DNA of 64,000 nucleotides, from NCBI GenBank assembly GCA_037903475.1, contig JBAJFG010000058.1, positions 372,001 through 436,000 on the forward strand. Reading direction: 5' to 3'. This DNA is from Ancylostoma caninum. Taxonomy: Eukaryota; Nematoda; Chromadorea; Rhabditida; Ancylostomatidae. Under the pieces are notes generated by a model, which was not told the origin of the DNA, did not search any database, and saw nothing but the letters and a program-made list of their open reading frames with translations. This document shows positions 1 to 12,000 of this stretch, in pieces (position 1 is the first letter of the stretch; each line of letters begins with the position of its first letter). The translations under genes and the position numbers were made by a program.

Positions 1-210
1 AATATTCGAATAATTCGAATATTCGAGAAGTTGGAATATTCGAATTATTCGAATATTCGAATATTCAGAGATGTCAAAATATTCGTTTATTCGAATATTC
101 GAATATTCGGACGTTTCAAAATATTCGTTTATTCGAATATTCGGCCATACCGAAATATTCGATTATTCGAATATTCGAATATTCGAAAAAAATTTTCGAA
201 TGCAACACTC
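1..210. repeat. AT-rich TTCGAA/AATATTCG simple repeat
   Basis: The first 210 bases are built from alternating AATATTCG, TTCGAATA and TTATTCGAA words, so the stretch is nearly self-complementary. Open frames across it only translate the repeat. The two hAT-like elements at 40961-42063 and 43884-44744 also have short-word repeats just inside their termini. This block may therefore be the inner side of another such element cut by the window edge, but that is inference. Confidence 0.8.
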
Positions 211-1798
211 TAGTAATGACACCTCCAGTGGTTCATGTAGGTACAAGTTCTTGATGGAGATCTTCCACTAGAACGTGTAATTTTCAAGGAAGCCAGTGTA
301 TTCTGGGTTTTAAGAGGCAGTAAGGAGGAATCGTTAAAGAGGCGCCCATGATTTCATAGGACGAGCCGCTAAGTAACCAGCAGCTCAGGATCTGGACGAA
401 AGGTCCCACTAACACATCGTTAACGAATGGATATAATTAGTAAGAAGAAGTGATTTGTGAGAAATATCCGAGCGATAAATTCTGGAAATGTACTCCTGCA
501 AGTACCGCAGAAGCAGTGTTTAGTGTTCACAGGGGTAGCAACGGATTGAGCACGGAAAGATCTATGTAGCTGCGAATCATGCTGTAGCTTATGTGGATAT
601 CCTTTTCATTGCGAGCATAACAAGACGTAGCCTCTCCGCCAGGTTGTGAGTAATGCATGTCACCCTCGCGACGAAGCGCCACGAAGCCGCGCTTCGTGAA
701 GATGACAGTGATTTTCTTTAGTTTAGGTAGCCGAGTGTAAACTTGTTCAATTCCACTCTTCTGAGAAATGCTTTCTGCGTCGCACTGAAAACGTTGCACA
801 CGTGCCCATGCTTTTCGACCCGTATAAAAATGTTTATTTTAAATCGAGTTATTCCGTTTTGAATAATTAAGTGGAACTGTCCCGAAATTTCATCACACAC
901 CTAATAATGAAAGACAAGTAGAAAGGTTTTTAACGTTCAAGCTTTGTAACAAAGCCGGTTGCAAACTAGCTTATGTTTAGTGTTGTTAATAAGAACAACA
1001 TCGTCATCATGCAGCTAAGCTCGAATTAGACATCGCCTGATGACGGCGCTTATCCTCTCGCAAATAAAGGGCGGACGGAAGGTGTGATGATAAAAGCCAT
1101 CGATATGCGCCCTCCTCTTCCACCTTTATGCAACATCCTCCCCTACCATTTTCTATATAAGATGCTTCTGTAAACCCCCAAACCTTCGATGCACTGTGTA
1201 AGCACTAAATATTATACTATACATACCTAGGATTCATTCCACGCCAATGGAAACACTTTGTCGCCCAAACGAATACCAAAAGGGAAACCTGATAAAATAT
1301 CACAAATATTAGGCTGTAAAGCTATAACTGCGCCCATACCTTTTCATTTTATCAGAGTTTTATCGAGGACGTACGCTCAACTGTCCAGAGTGCCGTAAAT
1401 AGCAATTCTTTGCGCCTCTATAGATACATGCTTTTATTGGCAGGACTCAATTTTTGATTTTTTTCTATTTTGAAAGACTACCTGGAAAGACTACCTGTGT
1501 AGGGAGCGGGCATTGAACAAATTCTTCTCTGTAGTACCTTGAATAGCAAGTTTCCTGAAACAGGTTTAGTACCGAAGAAGGGAGGAGCATATTACGAAAG
1601 CGCGTGCAAAAAATCGCTGCGACGCAGGAACAAGAAAGCAACCCTATCCGGCTCCAAACATGGTCACCTACGCCATGAAGAAGACGTCCTATCATGACTT
1701 ATAATAGCCGATTTAGGCTGTGTGTGAGTTGTGTGTATGTGTCACAAAATTCGTTCAACTTATATTGAAGGAACAGTAGGAATGTTACCCTTCTTCAA
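211..1798. other. No gene recognised
   Basis: I see no credible exon here. A short stretch at about 655-725 resembles 43495-43560 (shared words around cgaagc...cttcgtga.gatga), so at least part of it is a dispersed repeat. The small minus-strand frames at 527-900 and 1465-1695 have no recognisable motif. Confidence 0.5.
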
Positions 1799-2204
1799 TC
1801 ATATCTTTAGATTGTTTGCAGACTCACTGATTGGTCCACTACTGTGATGAGGGTGCGCCGGCACCCTGAAGTGGGGGAGCGGGTTTACTACTATGATAAG
1901 GGTACGGCAGCGCCCTGAGATGGGAAACGGGTCCAACGGTGTGAAAAGGATGTGCCAGCGCCAGAAGGTGGGGAATCGCCCGGAGAAGGGTCCAACGGTG
2001 TTGTATGGGTGTGCGGCCCCCAAAAATGGGGAAATGTCTGGAAGTGTGTTCAACGGTGTGATAAGGGTGCGTCGGCGTCAAAAAGTGGGGAAACTGCACA
2101 AGACGGATCCAACGGTTTTGAAGGAGTTCGCACGCAAAAGTGAGGGAATAGGTTGCTCTGTTGATGGAATGGTACACGTTCGCCAAATGGCGATGAAACC
2201 CTAA
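1799..2204. repeat. 60-bp minisatellite, family B, locus 1
   Basis: Diverged tandem units of about 60 bp recur, built from phrases like gtccaacggtgtgataaggg, tgcgccggcg and aaagtggggaaac. The same unit occurs at 28866-29060 and 52790-52915. Open frames in both directions here come only from the repeat. Confidence 0.85.
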
Positions 2205-2960
2205 TTTCTCTGTATATCAAGAAAGGGCGATACCGCAGCCCAATAGTAGTGACTTTCAAATGATGGCATCCCATTGTTAGTGAATGATATGCATCTTTGC
2301 CCTTTGCTCAACCTCACAACCCCTGCGTCGTTCACTACTCCCATTTGCGCCTAACCGTACCCCACCGGCCTCTTTTATATACTCCATTCAACCCTTATCA
2401 TAATACCAATGCTATCAATGACATGCTAGAAATGGCCGTCATTCCCTGTCATCATTTTACTGTAAATTAGTCGCAAATAGCTAACTATGCAAATCAAGTG
2501 AGAGCATGTCATCGCTGCAATCAGGTGAGAATCAAGTGAGTGAATGTCTGCAAAAAAATGGGATGATACTGCTCCTTAGACGGTCCACTGGCGTAGAAGA
2601 AGGGCAGTAAGACAAAGCAATCCAATGTTACATTTTCCGCTAATTTTCCATACGGAAAATTAATTGGAAAATATGCTGTATTGGTGCGGATATGAGATTA
2701 GTCAGTGCGAGCGGTGCGAGCATGAGACGAAGTCTGGAAATCCGGCGTTAGAAGAACGGCCAGGCTGATTGTAAAATATGAGAGGCCGGATGAGAGGGGC
2801 TGAATTCCATATAGATGGTTACGGCAGATCCCTGTCTACAACAATTCTGCCACGTAGGCTAGCCATTCCACTATCATCTTGTCAGAACAGCGACTAGAGG
2901 GAAATTGCCATGTCCGGTATTACATGGATCCCGGTATGATATCTTTGTGTTTGCAGGTTA
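2205..2960. other. Repeat-derived flank of family B
   Basis: No gene. The segment near 2370-2420 (tttatatactcc...cccttatca) resembles 29195-29255 beside another family B array. The segment 2695-2775 (gcgag...ccggcgttag...caggctg) resembles 52990-53050 beside the third array. This suggests the three minisatellite loci are remnants of one element family. Confidence 0.5.
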
Positions 2961-3830
2961 GTGGTGTATTGCTGTGCCCCAGGTTGTTATTTTCTCCATT
3001 AGCGGATAACGTTTCGGCGAGCTCGCCTTCGTCAGAGCTTCGAAGGGTGAAATCGACAGCGATCTATTCAGACAAACGTTTAACTATCCTTTAAGAAAAG
3101 AAAACTTTCTATTCCTACTTTTTGACCATATCGTACTAGAGCGAATTGGATAACCGTAACTTGATTTTGCTCGACGGTGTGAAGGGTTGAGGGCGACCAC
3201 TACTAGTTGGTGCATGCGTAGTAGTGTGCATAAATCACATCAGGAGAGGTGCTTATGTATGGATTGATTTCCTGCATAATTGAGAGGCACTCCTCGCGGT
3301 TCATTCTTGGATGCAGGATGCCTCAAGAGCTTTCCGCGCAGCAATTTGAATTTCTTGCGTCAAGATAGTGATCATAACATCAAAATCGGCTCCGTTATGG
3401 TGCCGTAACCTGTAACCAACCAGGACTGTGAAGGAGCATAGTTTGTTTCTGTCATCGAGATGTTCTTTAATACCTGTTTCCACAACAAACTCAGCGCAGC
3501 ATTCTTTCCACGGTAGCAGGTAAATACATGGCACATGATATCATCCAGTCCCCACTTCTGCCGTCCGGACAATTTTTACAACTAGGCGTAGTGCAGATGT
3601 GTTCGTACATACAATTACTGACCAGCTTTTGCTGAGGGCAATGTATAACGTTTCGTGGGTCGTAGATGTCAACAGAATGTAGACCTCTTCGTTGCGCTGA
3701 TTCCAATTGTGTACGTAAAACGCCTGTTTAGCCTTACAACGCAGTGACTTCTCTAAGAAGGAACCCCATTTCCTGTGTGGAGAATAGCGAAGAGTAGTTG
3801 AAAGTGCACTCACGTTTGATTAGGGCATTC
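2961..3830 (-). pseudogene. Decayed Penelope-like retroelement (3' half)
   Basis: On the minus strand, broken frames between about 3813 and 3301 match the C-terminal half of the better-preserved Penelope element at 11063-13021. A Cys-rich linker (CTTPSCKNCPDGRSGD) lines up with CITPNCVICPFGREGD. Further on, an ECCAEFVVETGIKEH segment lines up with the GIY-YIG endonuclease region KCCDEYIGETARPLCVRIKEH, though shortened. The end LTQEIQIAARKALEASCI matches LEFETEISARKTLEAFWI. At least two frameshifts separate these blocks, so the copy is dead. A terminal motif like that of the other copy follows at 3011-3035. The exact outer limits are not visible. Confidence 0.75.
3011..3035 (-). ncRNA. Hammerhead-like core in Penelope terminal repeat
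   Basis: Read on the minus strand this is CTGACGA, then a GC-rich stem-loop, then GAAAC. That is the CUGANGA/stem II/GAAA layout of a hammerhead ribozyme core. The second Penelope element has the same layout at 12901-12926 with different loop bases. Hammerhead motifs are known from Penelope-like terminal repeats. Cleavage-site and stem I/III pairing were not established here. Confidence 0.4.
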
Positions 3831-4171
3831 TTCTATCATTATTCAGAATAAAAATTCTGCTCCACGTAGAAACTTTTATTTTCGCAGAAATAACATCACT
3901 TCGCTCTGATCAAGCGCTTTCACTTACACGGATGAATGAACTCTGGGCAAAATTCCCAACTTCGTTTATTTAGTCATGACCTAGCTGCAACGAGCGATGT
4001 CATCGGGTCAGAGAGGCGCTCTGTTTGGAATGAGTGCAATCTAATAATACTCGACTACACTGTTTTGTCTCAGAGTCCACTGAGTTCTATCACTGCGGAG
4101 TTAAGCTATCCCGGAATATAGCGGAGGATCACTGACTTCCTTCGGATATTAATTCATTTACTTGAATGCAC
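3831..4171. other. No gene recognised
   Basis: Nothing supported between the decayed Penelope copy and the CR1-like fragment. Confidence 0.4.
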
Positions 4172-5060
4172 TCAGTGGTGCGCCTTTACAACAAAAAGCA
4201 GTGAACTTGAAACAGTAACAAAAGTTATATGCGAAAGAATTAAAACAGTGAAGTACTTTAGAACCCTAAAAGAAACTAAAAAAATTAACCAAACGAACAG
4301 AGCACATTGAATCAAACAACATAAAACAACATGGTTAACTTTGTCAAAAGCTTTTGACAAATCCAGATGGATTACGTCAGTTGATTCCTTGCTGCTCAGT
4401 GCAAGGTCCAGTCAAACGCATTGTCAGTGAGCTGTGTGTTTGTAGAAGCACCCAGACTGACCCCATGCTGTTCAGAAGGAACGATGTCACCCTCAATAAG
4501 CCAGGCTGAGATTTTCATCACGTAAAAATTTTTTGCAACACCTTGACATGTGTTGGACAGAAGCTAAGCGGCCTATATCGGATACATGCCTTAGCACTTT
4601 TCGGTATAGCAGTAATGATTGCATCTTTCCACGCACCCGGCACTTCCCCGAATAGCAAAGAAATATTAAATATAATTGTCAGTGGCTCTGAGAGGAATTC
4701 TGCGCATTTTTTATAAAATGCTTGGGGAATGCCATCAAGATAGTACGGATGGTTTAAGGCATTTCAGGTAATGAAGAACGTCACCTCGCCGAAATACGAT
4801 GTAAGGAAAGGTCTTTGAGATGAACACACTAGATTCCAGGCTAAAGGATTGCGAACAAGCCGATGAAAACACACTGGCAAAATAATTACCCAAAGCATCA
4901 GCTTTGTCTTTGTCATCAATGCAGTAATTACCGTCATGATCCAGAATTACATGAAGAGTCCCTTTGCCATTCATTTTAAATCGAAAAAGGGAATACAATG
5001 TTTTCATACCATGGGTTTTGGCTAATCTGGCCTCATATGTTGATTGAAACTTGATAATAC
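4172..5060 (-). pseudogene. CR1-like LINE, reverse transcriptase part
   Basis: Read on the minus strand, this is the 3' portion of a non-LTR retrotransposon of CR1/jockey type. Recognisable pieces in order are: a linker ending KADALGNYFASVFSSA at about 4860-5000; DGIPQAFYKKCAEF; a fingers motif around IPKSAKACIRYRPLSF near 4570; and the palm motif A DLSKAFDKVNHV near 4340. Several frameshifts and stops separate them. The frame decays at about 4172, before the catalytic YxDD motif, so the element is truncated and inactive. The 5' half lies at 6671-8217 on the same strand, beyond the Helitron that interrupts it. Confidence 0.8.
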
Positions 5061-5083
5061 TAGCGCCCCTTCGGGACGCTAGA
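5061..5083 (-). other. Helitron 3'-terminal hairpin
   Basis: The minus strand reads CTAGCGTCCC, loop GAA, GGGGCGCTAG: ten paired positions including one T:G wobble. The terminal CTAG itself forms part of the stem. The equivalent hairpins are at 43305-43327 (same sequence) and 25782-25804 (changed stem and loop bases but still folding). Confidence 0.85.
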
Positions 5084-5229
5084 AAGTGGGGTGGGGCAGC
5101 CACTTGGTGACATGTGCAAAAGCTTCGCACTTGCCAAATCTCTAGAAAGTTGATAAAGAAGTAGAGCCAATCTTAAAATGGGCCCAAACATGAAGTCCTT
5201 CTTATGAGTTGAGTATGAGTATGAGAAGT

Positions 5230-5600
5230 CCGTTCTCCATCGTATGGCGTATTCGTGCGCATTCCTCACTACCGGGCGAGCGCAGACGCGTTCTCCATCA
5301 GAGGAACTGTATCCTGCCGTTCCTCACACTTCTGGACCAAAGCGAAATCGTATCCGAGTGTTTTCCACACTACTGGGCCGCAGCGGGCTTTCTTCCATCG
5401 GTGGACCCGTATTCTGGCGTCATCTTCACTGTTAGGCCGCAACGAACCTGTTCACAGTCGGCTAAACCGTATCCTGGTATTCTCCACTTTACGGAGTCAC
5501 AGCGGACCAATCCAATATTGGCGGACCCGTATCCTGGTGTTATCTACACCACTGGGCCACGGCGGGCCCTTTCCCCATCGGTGGACGCGTATCCGTACAT
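5230..5600. repeat. 60-bp minisatellite, family A, in Helitron copy 1
   Basis: About six diverged units of about 60 bp carry the phrases cccgtatcctgg, ttcctcac, tgggccacagcgg and ccatcggtgga. The inverted counterpart is at 42640-43140 in Helitron copy 2, and a much longer array is at 26250-27960. Proline- and arginine-rich frames across it are repeat artefacts. Confidence 0.9.
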
Positions 5601-6059
5601 TGTTGATTGGTTACACAATGTAATACCTTGATATATTGAGGCTTTTACTCTGTGTTAGTGCACACGCTTTCTCGAAAGGAACGGATGTCGTGACTTAGGA
5701 AAGAATCGCTGCGAGAATCCAGCAGGGTGCGGCAGTAGCATCCATCAGCTGGGGCGACTGCGTAGGTCCAGCCTCTCTTTAGCTTTCCAGACGCTGCAGC
5801 TCTCATAACACCCATCCACTTCTCCGGAGGTGCCTGCAGCCCCACAACAGTTGAAGGGTAGTTTTCCTGCTGCGTACATTGTGTAGCCTGAAAGCTTGTG
5901 AACACTCCCTCACTTCAATGCTGCGAGACCATCAGCGAAGGTGATGAAATCACTACCTCGTGCATGCGGGAGAGCCAGCAGTGACGTAATTGCGAGTCCC
6001 TAAACGAATGTGTCTGAGTCCCTACTCTGAACTTTCTGCCCGCGTTGGATCCGCGGTAC

Positions 6060-6545
6060 GCCCGAGGTGGGTCTGCGGTTCGCCACCGCGGGCATGTGCG
6101 GCTCCACCGCGGGCATGTGCGGCTCCTCCGCGGGCATGTGCGGGTCCACCGCGGGAACATGCATTTTCAAGGGACTGGTTATTTTCTTCCAAAAATGGTC
6201 CTGTATCGAAGACCCTGTCGTGAGGAGGAGGAGGCAAATCCACGATGGCACTGATATTTCATCCTGAAAGCGTTTTTACACCACTGGATTCGAACCCACG
6301 TACCTTTTCGAACTCATGTTTCCAAGTCCGCTCTCTTATCCACTCGGCCATGCATGCATCGTGCGTGGAGGTTTTGTTAGCATTGATGACGCACTCAGCT
6401 CTACTGCGGGTCCACCGCGGGCATGTGCGGATATACCGCGGCCACGTGCGGGCATAGCGCGGGAGTGACGTCACTCCCGGTTGTTCACCGTGGGCATGTG
6501 CGGATCCACCGCGGATCGACCTCGTACCGCGGGCCCATCGCGGGC
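6060..6545. repeat. 21-bp GC-rich repeat (ccaccgcgggcatgtgcggct) in two blocks
   Basis: Units of 21 bp containing cgcgggcatgtgcgg run at about 6085-6160, and degenerate units recur at about 6410-6545. The tRNA-like segment at 6280-6356 lies between the two blocks. At 6460-6479 there is a perfect 20-bp palindrome centred on tgacgtca. These blocks are missing from Helitron copy 2, so they arose in or were captured by copy 1. Confidence 0.8.
6280..6356 (-). pseudogene. tRNA-Ser-like relic
   Basis: The minus strand carries an A box (TGGCCGAGTGG, 6340-6350) and a B box (GGTTCGAATCC, 6286-6296) with tRNA-Ser-like wording between them (gcggacttgga). A clean acceptor stem and anticodon stem cannot be folded, so it is a tRNA relic or SINE head rather than a working gene. 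Confidence 0.55.
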
Positions 6546-6670
6546 AGAAAGTTCAGAGTAAAAACTGGCCATTTTGGCCCACAGTCTGCGCCTCAAGATT
6601 ACGATGTCTATGAGTGCCGCCACGTATCTCTAGCCGCTCTAGCCTCCTTATGGCGCTTTGTTTAATAGGA

Positions 6671-8217
6671 TGAAAATGCACGTTTTTGGAAGGGACAAAT
6701 TTGGCGATGCCAGAATACATAGATGACTCTACAGAACTTTTTATAGACATCGTTAATGCTAACATAGTCCTGAAACACGTCCCACCAATTAATTTTTGAG
6801 AGGTAGACGGATAGTCCGAAGTAGTCGGCTCTGAGAAAGGCATAGGCAATTCAGGCGCTTTAACATGTTCTGTTTTGAGATTAAAGGTGACTATTATGAT
6901 CGGAAGTGCTAAGTGAAGGTATGTTATGCACATCTTTAATTGCTAAGTGGCGATATTTTATGCACATCTTTAACCATGGGTGATTAAGTCAAAATAACAT
7001 CTTGAAAAGAATTCATTCGAATAGGTCCGTGAACCTGTTGAGTAAATCCACAGGATGAGAAAAAGTTGAGGATGGCAGCATGAGTTGAGATGGAAAACTT
7101 GAAAGTTGTCCAGTTCGCATCAACATTGAGATCTCCTAGCCCTACAATATACTAGCGGAAGCGCACAAGTTCTCTAACAAATCGACAAGACATTTGTCAT
7201 CTCTAACACTGAGATTGGGAGGACGGTAAATGAGTACAAATCTAAGATTTATTGAAGAAAAGGGAGGTAAACATCAAGGCAAGATAGATCTGACTCGAGA
7301 GTGGAAACAATCATATGTTCTTTAATAGTAATAGACTGCATTGCAAGATAACGAACGCCACCACCACTATTGCCTTTGCGATCGCATTTGAACACTGAAA
7401 AAGGTAAGTTACCAACAATCTCAGAATTAGAAAGTCTTGAAGAAAACCACATTTCAGAGATGAAGACTAAATCAGGATTTTGTGTGGAAAGGAGACAATG
7501 AAGGTGGTGAAGTCTGTTTCCCAAGCTGCGCGCATTTATTAAAAAACACTTCATTATGAGGGGAAAACCTCGTGCTACTATAGGTTTTCCTGGGGGTGTC
7601 TCTTAGGTAGTTGGGACACTTGTTTCAACTCCCCCTGTAGACAACCCACTGGCGGTGAGCCAAACCCTTGTTGCGTTCGTGAGCCTCCTGACGGAGGTCG
7701 AATTCGTGTTTGCGCTCTTCTAAAGTCATGCTGCGTCGTATGTGTATATGTGACAGAACAGCAGACTTGAGGCGGTGGGCATTGGCAAATATCGCGGACC
7801 AGTGGGATTTGGATGGAACTTTCACCACTTTCACCAGTCGAATTCGGGCTCCGTCCCACTTATCCAACCGGTAGACTGCATGTGGTCGACATTCTATACC
7901 TAACACGTCAAGTATTTCACTAACCTTCCGTTCCATGTGAGTCTGCCTTTCCATTACCTTGCTGTCGCTTCCGAGCTCTCCGATCCCCTACACATCAACT
8001 GACTTGGATCGTTCCCCATCTGCTACACTGCTGAAATTTCCTGGTATTTTACCAATAAGCACCTGCAACACTTCTTCTACTCTCGGGTCCTTACTTATCT
8101 TTGAAAATCCTTTCGCTCAACTCTTTTACAAAGATGCTAGAATAATCCATCTCGTCAACCTTACTAGAACTCGTGTCGTGGCTGTTACTGGCTTCGATCA
8201 AAATATATATGTCTAGC
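6671..8217 (-). pseudogene. CR1-like LINE, endonuclease part and 5' region
   Basis: On the minus strand from about 8217 downward this is the 5' half of the LINE whose reverse transcriptase is at 4172-5060. A pre-endonuclease region includes VYRLDKWDGARIRLVKVV and MTLEERKHEFDLRQEAHERN (about 7625-7950). The apurinic-type endonuclease follows with CFLINARSLGNR, PDLVFISEMWF and KGNSGGGVRYL (about 7249-7554). A linker ending SGIAKFVPSKNVHFH stops at the Helitron boundary. In-frame stops and shifts break it up. Joining both halves across the Helitron gives the normal domain order, with perhaps 25-30 residues unaccounted for. Confidence 0.8.
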
Positions 8218-8561
8218 TTCATCTGCTAGTTTTTTATCGATTTTTGATGAAGAAATTTTTTTTGGAAATTTTCAAAACGCAAGAACTTGTGCAACATCTT
8301 TGTGGCATTCAGCTTGCCCAGCTCGCAAGTTGGTCATTTGTGTCCTTGATTTCGATGTTTTGCTGTTGGGCGAATTTATTCTATCCAGTTGTTTCTTCCT
8401 GTATGATAACTGTTCATTTTATAATCTTCACTAGAGATATTCTCTATTTAAGCCAAGTTGCAGTATTTTCTTATTGTCAGTGTATGCAGTGGACATTGTT
8501 CCGCGGTCATTCAACTTGTATTCGTTTACATCCAGCAAGTCGTTTTCCCTTTTGAGGATCA

Positions 8562-9024
8562 ATGTGTGAGGTGACGTGCTCAGAATACTGCGGTGCGGAA
8601 GTGATGCAGATTTCCACGCTATTAGGGCAAACATTTTCACTCAAACCCTATACTAAATTGGAAATGACACCGCTAGACTCCACTACATCTGATATGGCTA
8701 TGGAATTAGATATTAAACCAAGCTGTTCGGAGCCTGTTGTAGGAAAGCTCGAGATACCGGTATGTTCATTGTCTCCTTTCTAGATAGTTTTGGCAACTGC
8801 ACACGAAATAAAAGCCTTCCATTTTCAATTAGAATGTTGAAGCATAATGTAGGAGGCGGAAGCGGAGTGGTTACAAAAATAACCTTCTTGCCTCAAAGTG
8901 AACCGGTATAAATGCACGACGTGTACCAATTCCAGCCGCCTCCAATGCCATTGAGGTCTTCATCACGGTGCCAGGTATGCGATGCTGGTGGCGCCACGTT
9001 GCACTACGGTGGGATGGTGTGTGG
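8562..9024 (+). CDS. Receptor exons 1-2: N-terminus and first zinc finger
   Basis: Exon 1 (8562-8759) codes 66 residues of unstructured N-terminus ending KLEIP at a GTATGT donor. Exon 2 (8936-9024) follows a TTCCAG acceptor in phase 0 and codes PPPMPLRSSSR and then CQVCDAGGATLHYGGMVC, the first zinc finger. It ends with two bases (GG) before a GTGAGT donor. An upstream trans-spliced exon cannot be excluded, but a TGA lies in frame 9 bases before the ATG. Confidence 0.8.
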
Positions 9025-12000
9025 GTGAGTTTGAATAATTGCTTCTTTCTAACAAAACTGGAATACACACAGCCGATTGGGGGAACCTGTCTTCGGCGAC
9101 GCCTGCCCTTCTTTCACATAGTAATCTCTAGCAGTCCTGCCGTGATCAACTGACGTCCCTGTTAGAGATAGCAAGACGCTCGCTTTGGTACGCTGTTTAT
9201 GTTCTGAGAATGTCATGAGTGCTGGAAGGCCCAAGGTATACTTATAGCCGCATTGTCGTAGACAACCTATAGGAAAGTGAAGATCTGCACAAAGGAACAC
9301 CTTCAGAAAATCTTTGTGGTTTGGTGTTTTTAGGCGAAAAAAGGGAAGTTGGTCCTCAAGCATGATAGAAACAAAAGTGTTAATGACTTTTCGGAAACAT
9401 CGGCCGAAAAGGGACAACGAAAAGAAAAGAGGAGGACGTCTGTAGCTACATGACGTAGTAATTACATAATGCAGAATCCTTCATAGAGCTTCAACTCATC
9501 GTTAGGTACATCGTGGTAAATGTGAGCCGCCGGCAAACATGTTGCACTTTGCTTAGAGGCGTTGTCGCTGTTAAATCAAGAAGTTAAATTCTGCCACTTA
9601 TTCCGCATAGTTACACACTACACCGCAGTAGAGGTGCCGTGAAATACAGACCACGAATGTTTGTCGGATAGGAATTGTTCAACTGATATCATACGTCAGA
9701 CAACATGTTTACTGTCTGCAATTCCGTTTTTTTTAGAAAAGAAAGCAGACTAGGCGTTCTGGAGACTCCAGTGTAGGGATTCCCTCAATAATTTTGAGAA
9801 ACAAACCTTGTTTTCTTTTTAGACATCTAAAAAATGCTATAGTATATGCAGAAGCCAAAGCTTTGCCTCGGATCCACATTACTTTTGGTCCAACTAGACC
9901 TAACACATGTTCAACGAGCGTAGCGCAAATGACATTGATTTTCTCCAAATTTCCCTCTCGGTTTTCTTGCTCGGATCTTTTCCGGATTTCCTGCGTGATC
10001 GCTTCCCGATATGAGGTGCAATGTCCCTCTTCTATTAGTGAAAGGCTACCCACTTACCTCCTAAGCTGATCTTCTTTCTCCGATTTTACCTTTGAACACT
10101 CACAGTTACTTCGAAGAATTTGCCTTGTTGAATGGATTTTCGCTATGAAAGGCAGCCACTTTCGCGATTGCGCAAAGACATCACCATTGTTTCCTAGATC
10201 ATCTCGCCTGCTGCTGCTTAGAACTTGCAACGAGGGCTGGAGTGAACGAGGGAGTGCAGCAGCTAATGATAGCCTTTTATCAGTGGCGGACGCAGGTGGG
10301 GGGGGGGCGCCCTCCCCCCGAGAATGGGTCTCCAAGTTTTTGGAATTACTTTACAACACAAATAAAAATCTTGTATTGGTTTCTTTAATATTTCATTTTT
10401 ATTATTATTTTCAATTTAATTTTTACTAATTATCAGGTTGTTGCGAAATTAATTGCCGTTTCGGGGCATGCAGAAATAAATTTTTCTCTTCTGCCAAATT
10501 TGAGCAACTGCAGTCCAACTTATGTGACTTTCTCGTAGTGCTTTTCCTCCTCTTTCAAATGCTGCGCCAATATTTTGGATAGCTCTTTCCTGGAGGTTTT
10601 TATGAAGTCGCGAACATATTATGAGCCGACGCGATTTTCGGGTGATTATGGTCAATGACTTGAATTTGATCACACCTCGTCGACAGCATGAGGTATTTTT
10701 GCTTTTGTTTAGGCTTGGAATCGCCTCCCCAATGGGCAGTAAGCTATTGGATCACGGATTTTTCTTCCGTCGATTTTGAACCCCAAACTAACCATGGTCA
10801 TGACCACAAGTTGTTCTTTGCCGATCAAGCGTTGAGGACACTCATGGAACCTAAACTGGGTCCAAACATCTTGACTTGACTTCAATCGACATGACAAGAA
10901 AAGTGCGGAAGTAAACACCCCAAGATCTGACAGATGACCAGCGTCTCCCCCACCGTGACATCTTTCCCAACTTAATTTTTGAAAGCAAAACTACCCATTT
11001 TCAGACCGCGTAATAGCCATAGATGGAGCTAGATTCCTGTTCGATAAGAGAAAGTGTGAATTGGTAAACTTGTTAGCCGAACACGAGGTTAGTAATACTT
11101 TTTATTGGCCAACGTTTCGGCGGCTTCGCCTTCTTCATGGCCGTTTGAAGGTGGGAATGCCAGTCTGCCCCGTCCTCTATTTGCTTATCAAAACGCATAA
11201 AATATCTGCTGATGATTTGGCATCTACGGATCCATTAGTATACGTATACAAGGTGCGACCAATCATTAGCTCGTTGCCGGCCCTACCGATAGGATTTCAT
11301 GGTTCTTGAACCTTGTACTGGTGCAACTTTTAAACTACGTTCCTGCCCACCTCAGAAACACCACCATGTTACTAGATCATCTTCGTAATGCACGCTTCGA
11401 CAACACATGTGTAATGGAATCTTTCGACGTTAATTCTCTCTACACCAGTGTTCCGAATGATTCAGCCATGCAAGCGGTATTTGAGCTTCTCACTGACATC
11501 ACAGGAACATAAATATGCATGGTTCATCAGTTGGAAATGTTATGGCACTACTAAGTGGGTGTCTCAGCTGCACAGTTTTCAGATGGTCTGGGAATTATTT
11601 TGCGCAATGTAGAAGTTTGGCTATGGAACAATGTCTTGCACCAGTACTTGCTATTGCATACATGGCAAAAGTAGAATCTCCTATCTTAGAGGCGCGTCCG
11701 CTTCTCTATTGTAGGTACATCGACGACTGTTTTATTATCTGATCCACTCAGAATGAAATAGACGGATTCTTCGAAATGATGAACCAACAATCAGAGCACA
11801 TAAAGCTGACGAGGGAAACACCGACGCAGAACTGGCTCCCATTTTCAGAGGTGCAGATTAACATCTCCGGGCGTAACTTACGAACAGAGTGGTATCGAAA
11901 GCCAAGTAACAAGAACATCCTTGTGCACTGTTTCTCTGCTCATCCTACGCAGACAAAGAAGGCCATCATTGGCAACATGTTCAAGACCGCAGCAGGAGTC

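Larger units (their letters stand above)
5061..6670 (-). mobile_element. Non-autonomous Helitron, copy 1
   Basis: The element reads from 6670 down to 5061. It begins TC (TCCTATTAAACAAAGCGCC) after a host A and ends in CTAG before a host T, the classic Helitron A|TC...CTAG|T arrangement without target duplication. The last 23 nt (5061-5083) form a 10-bp stem with a 3-nt loop. A second copy at 42130-43327 lies in the opposite orientation and shares both ends. Inside are a 60-bp minisatellite (5230-5600), a GC-rich 21-bp repeat and a tRNA-like segment; the last two are absent from copy 2. No RepHel coding sequence is present, so it would have relied on a helper. It sits in the CR1-like LINE. Confidence 0.85.

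Noticed and set aside
1839..2204. Overlapping frames of about 100 codons on both strands
   Set aside because: Translation of the family B minisatellite; no protein motif.
9733..10053. 106-codon minus-strand frame in receptor intron 2
   Set aside because: No motif, and no start or splice evidence; it may be old transposon sequence.
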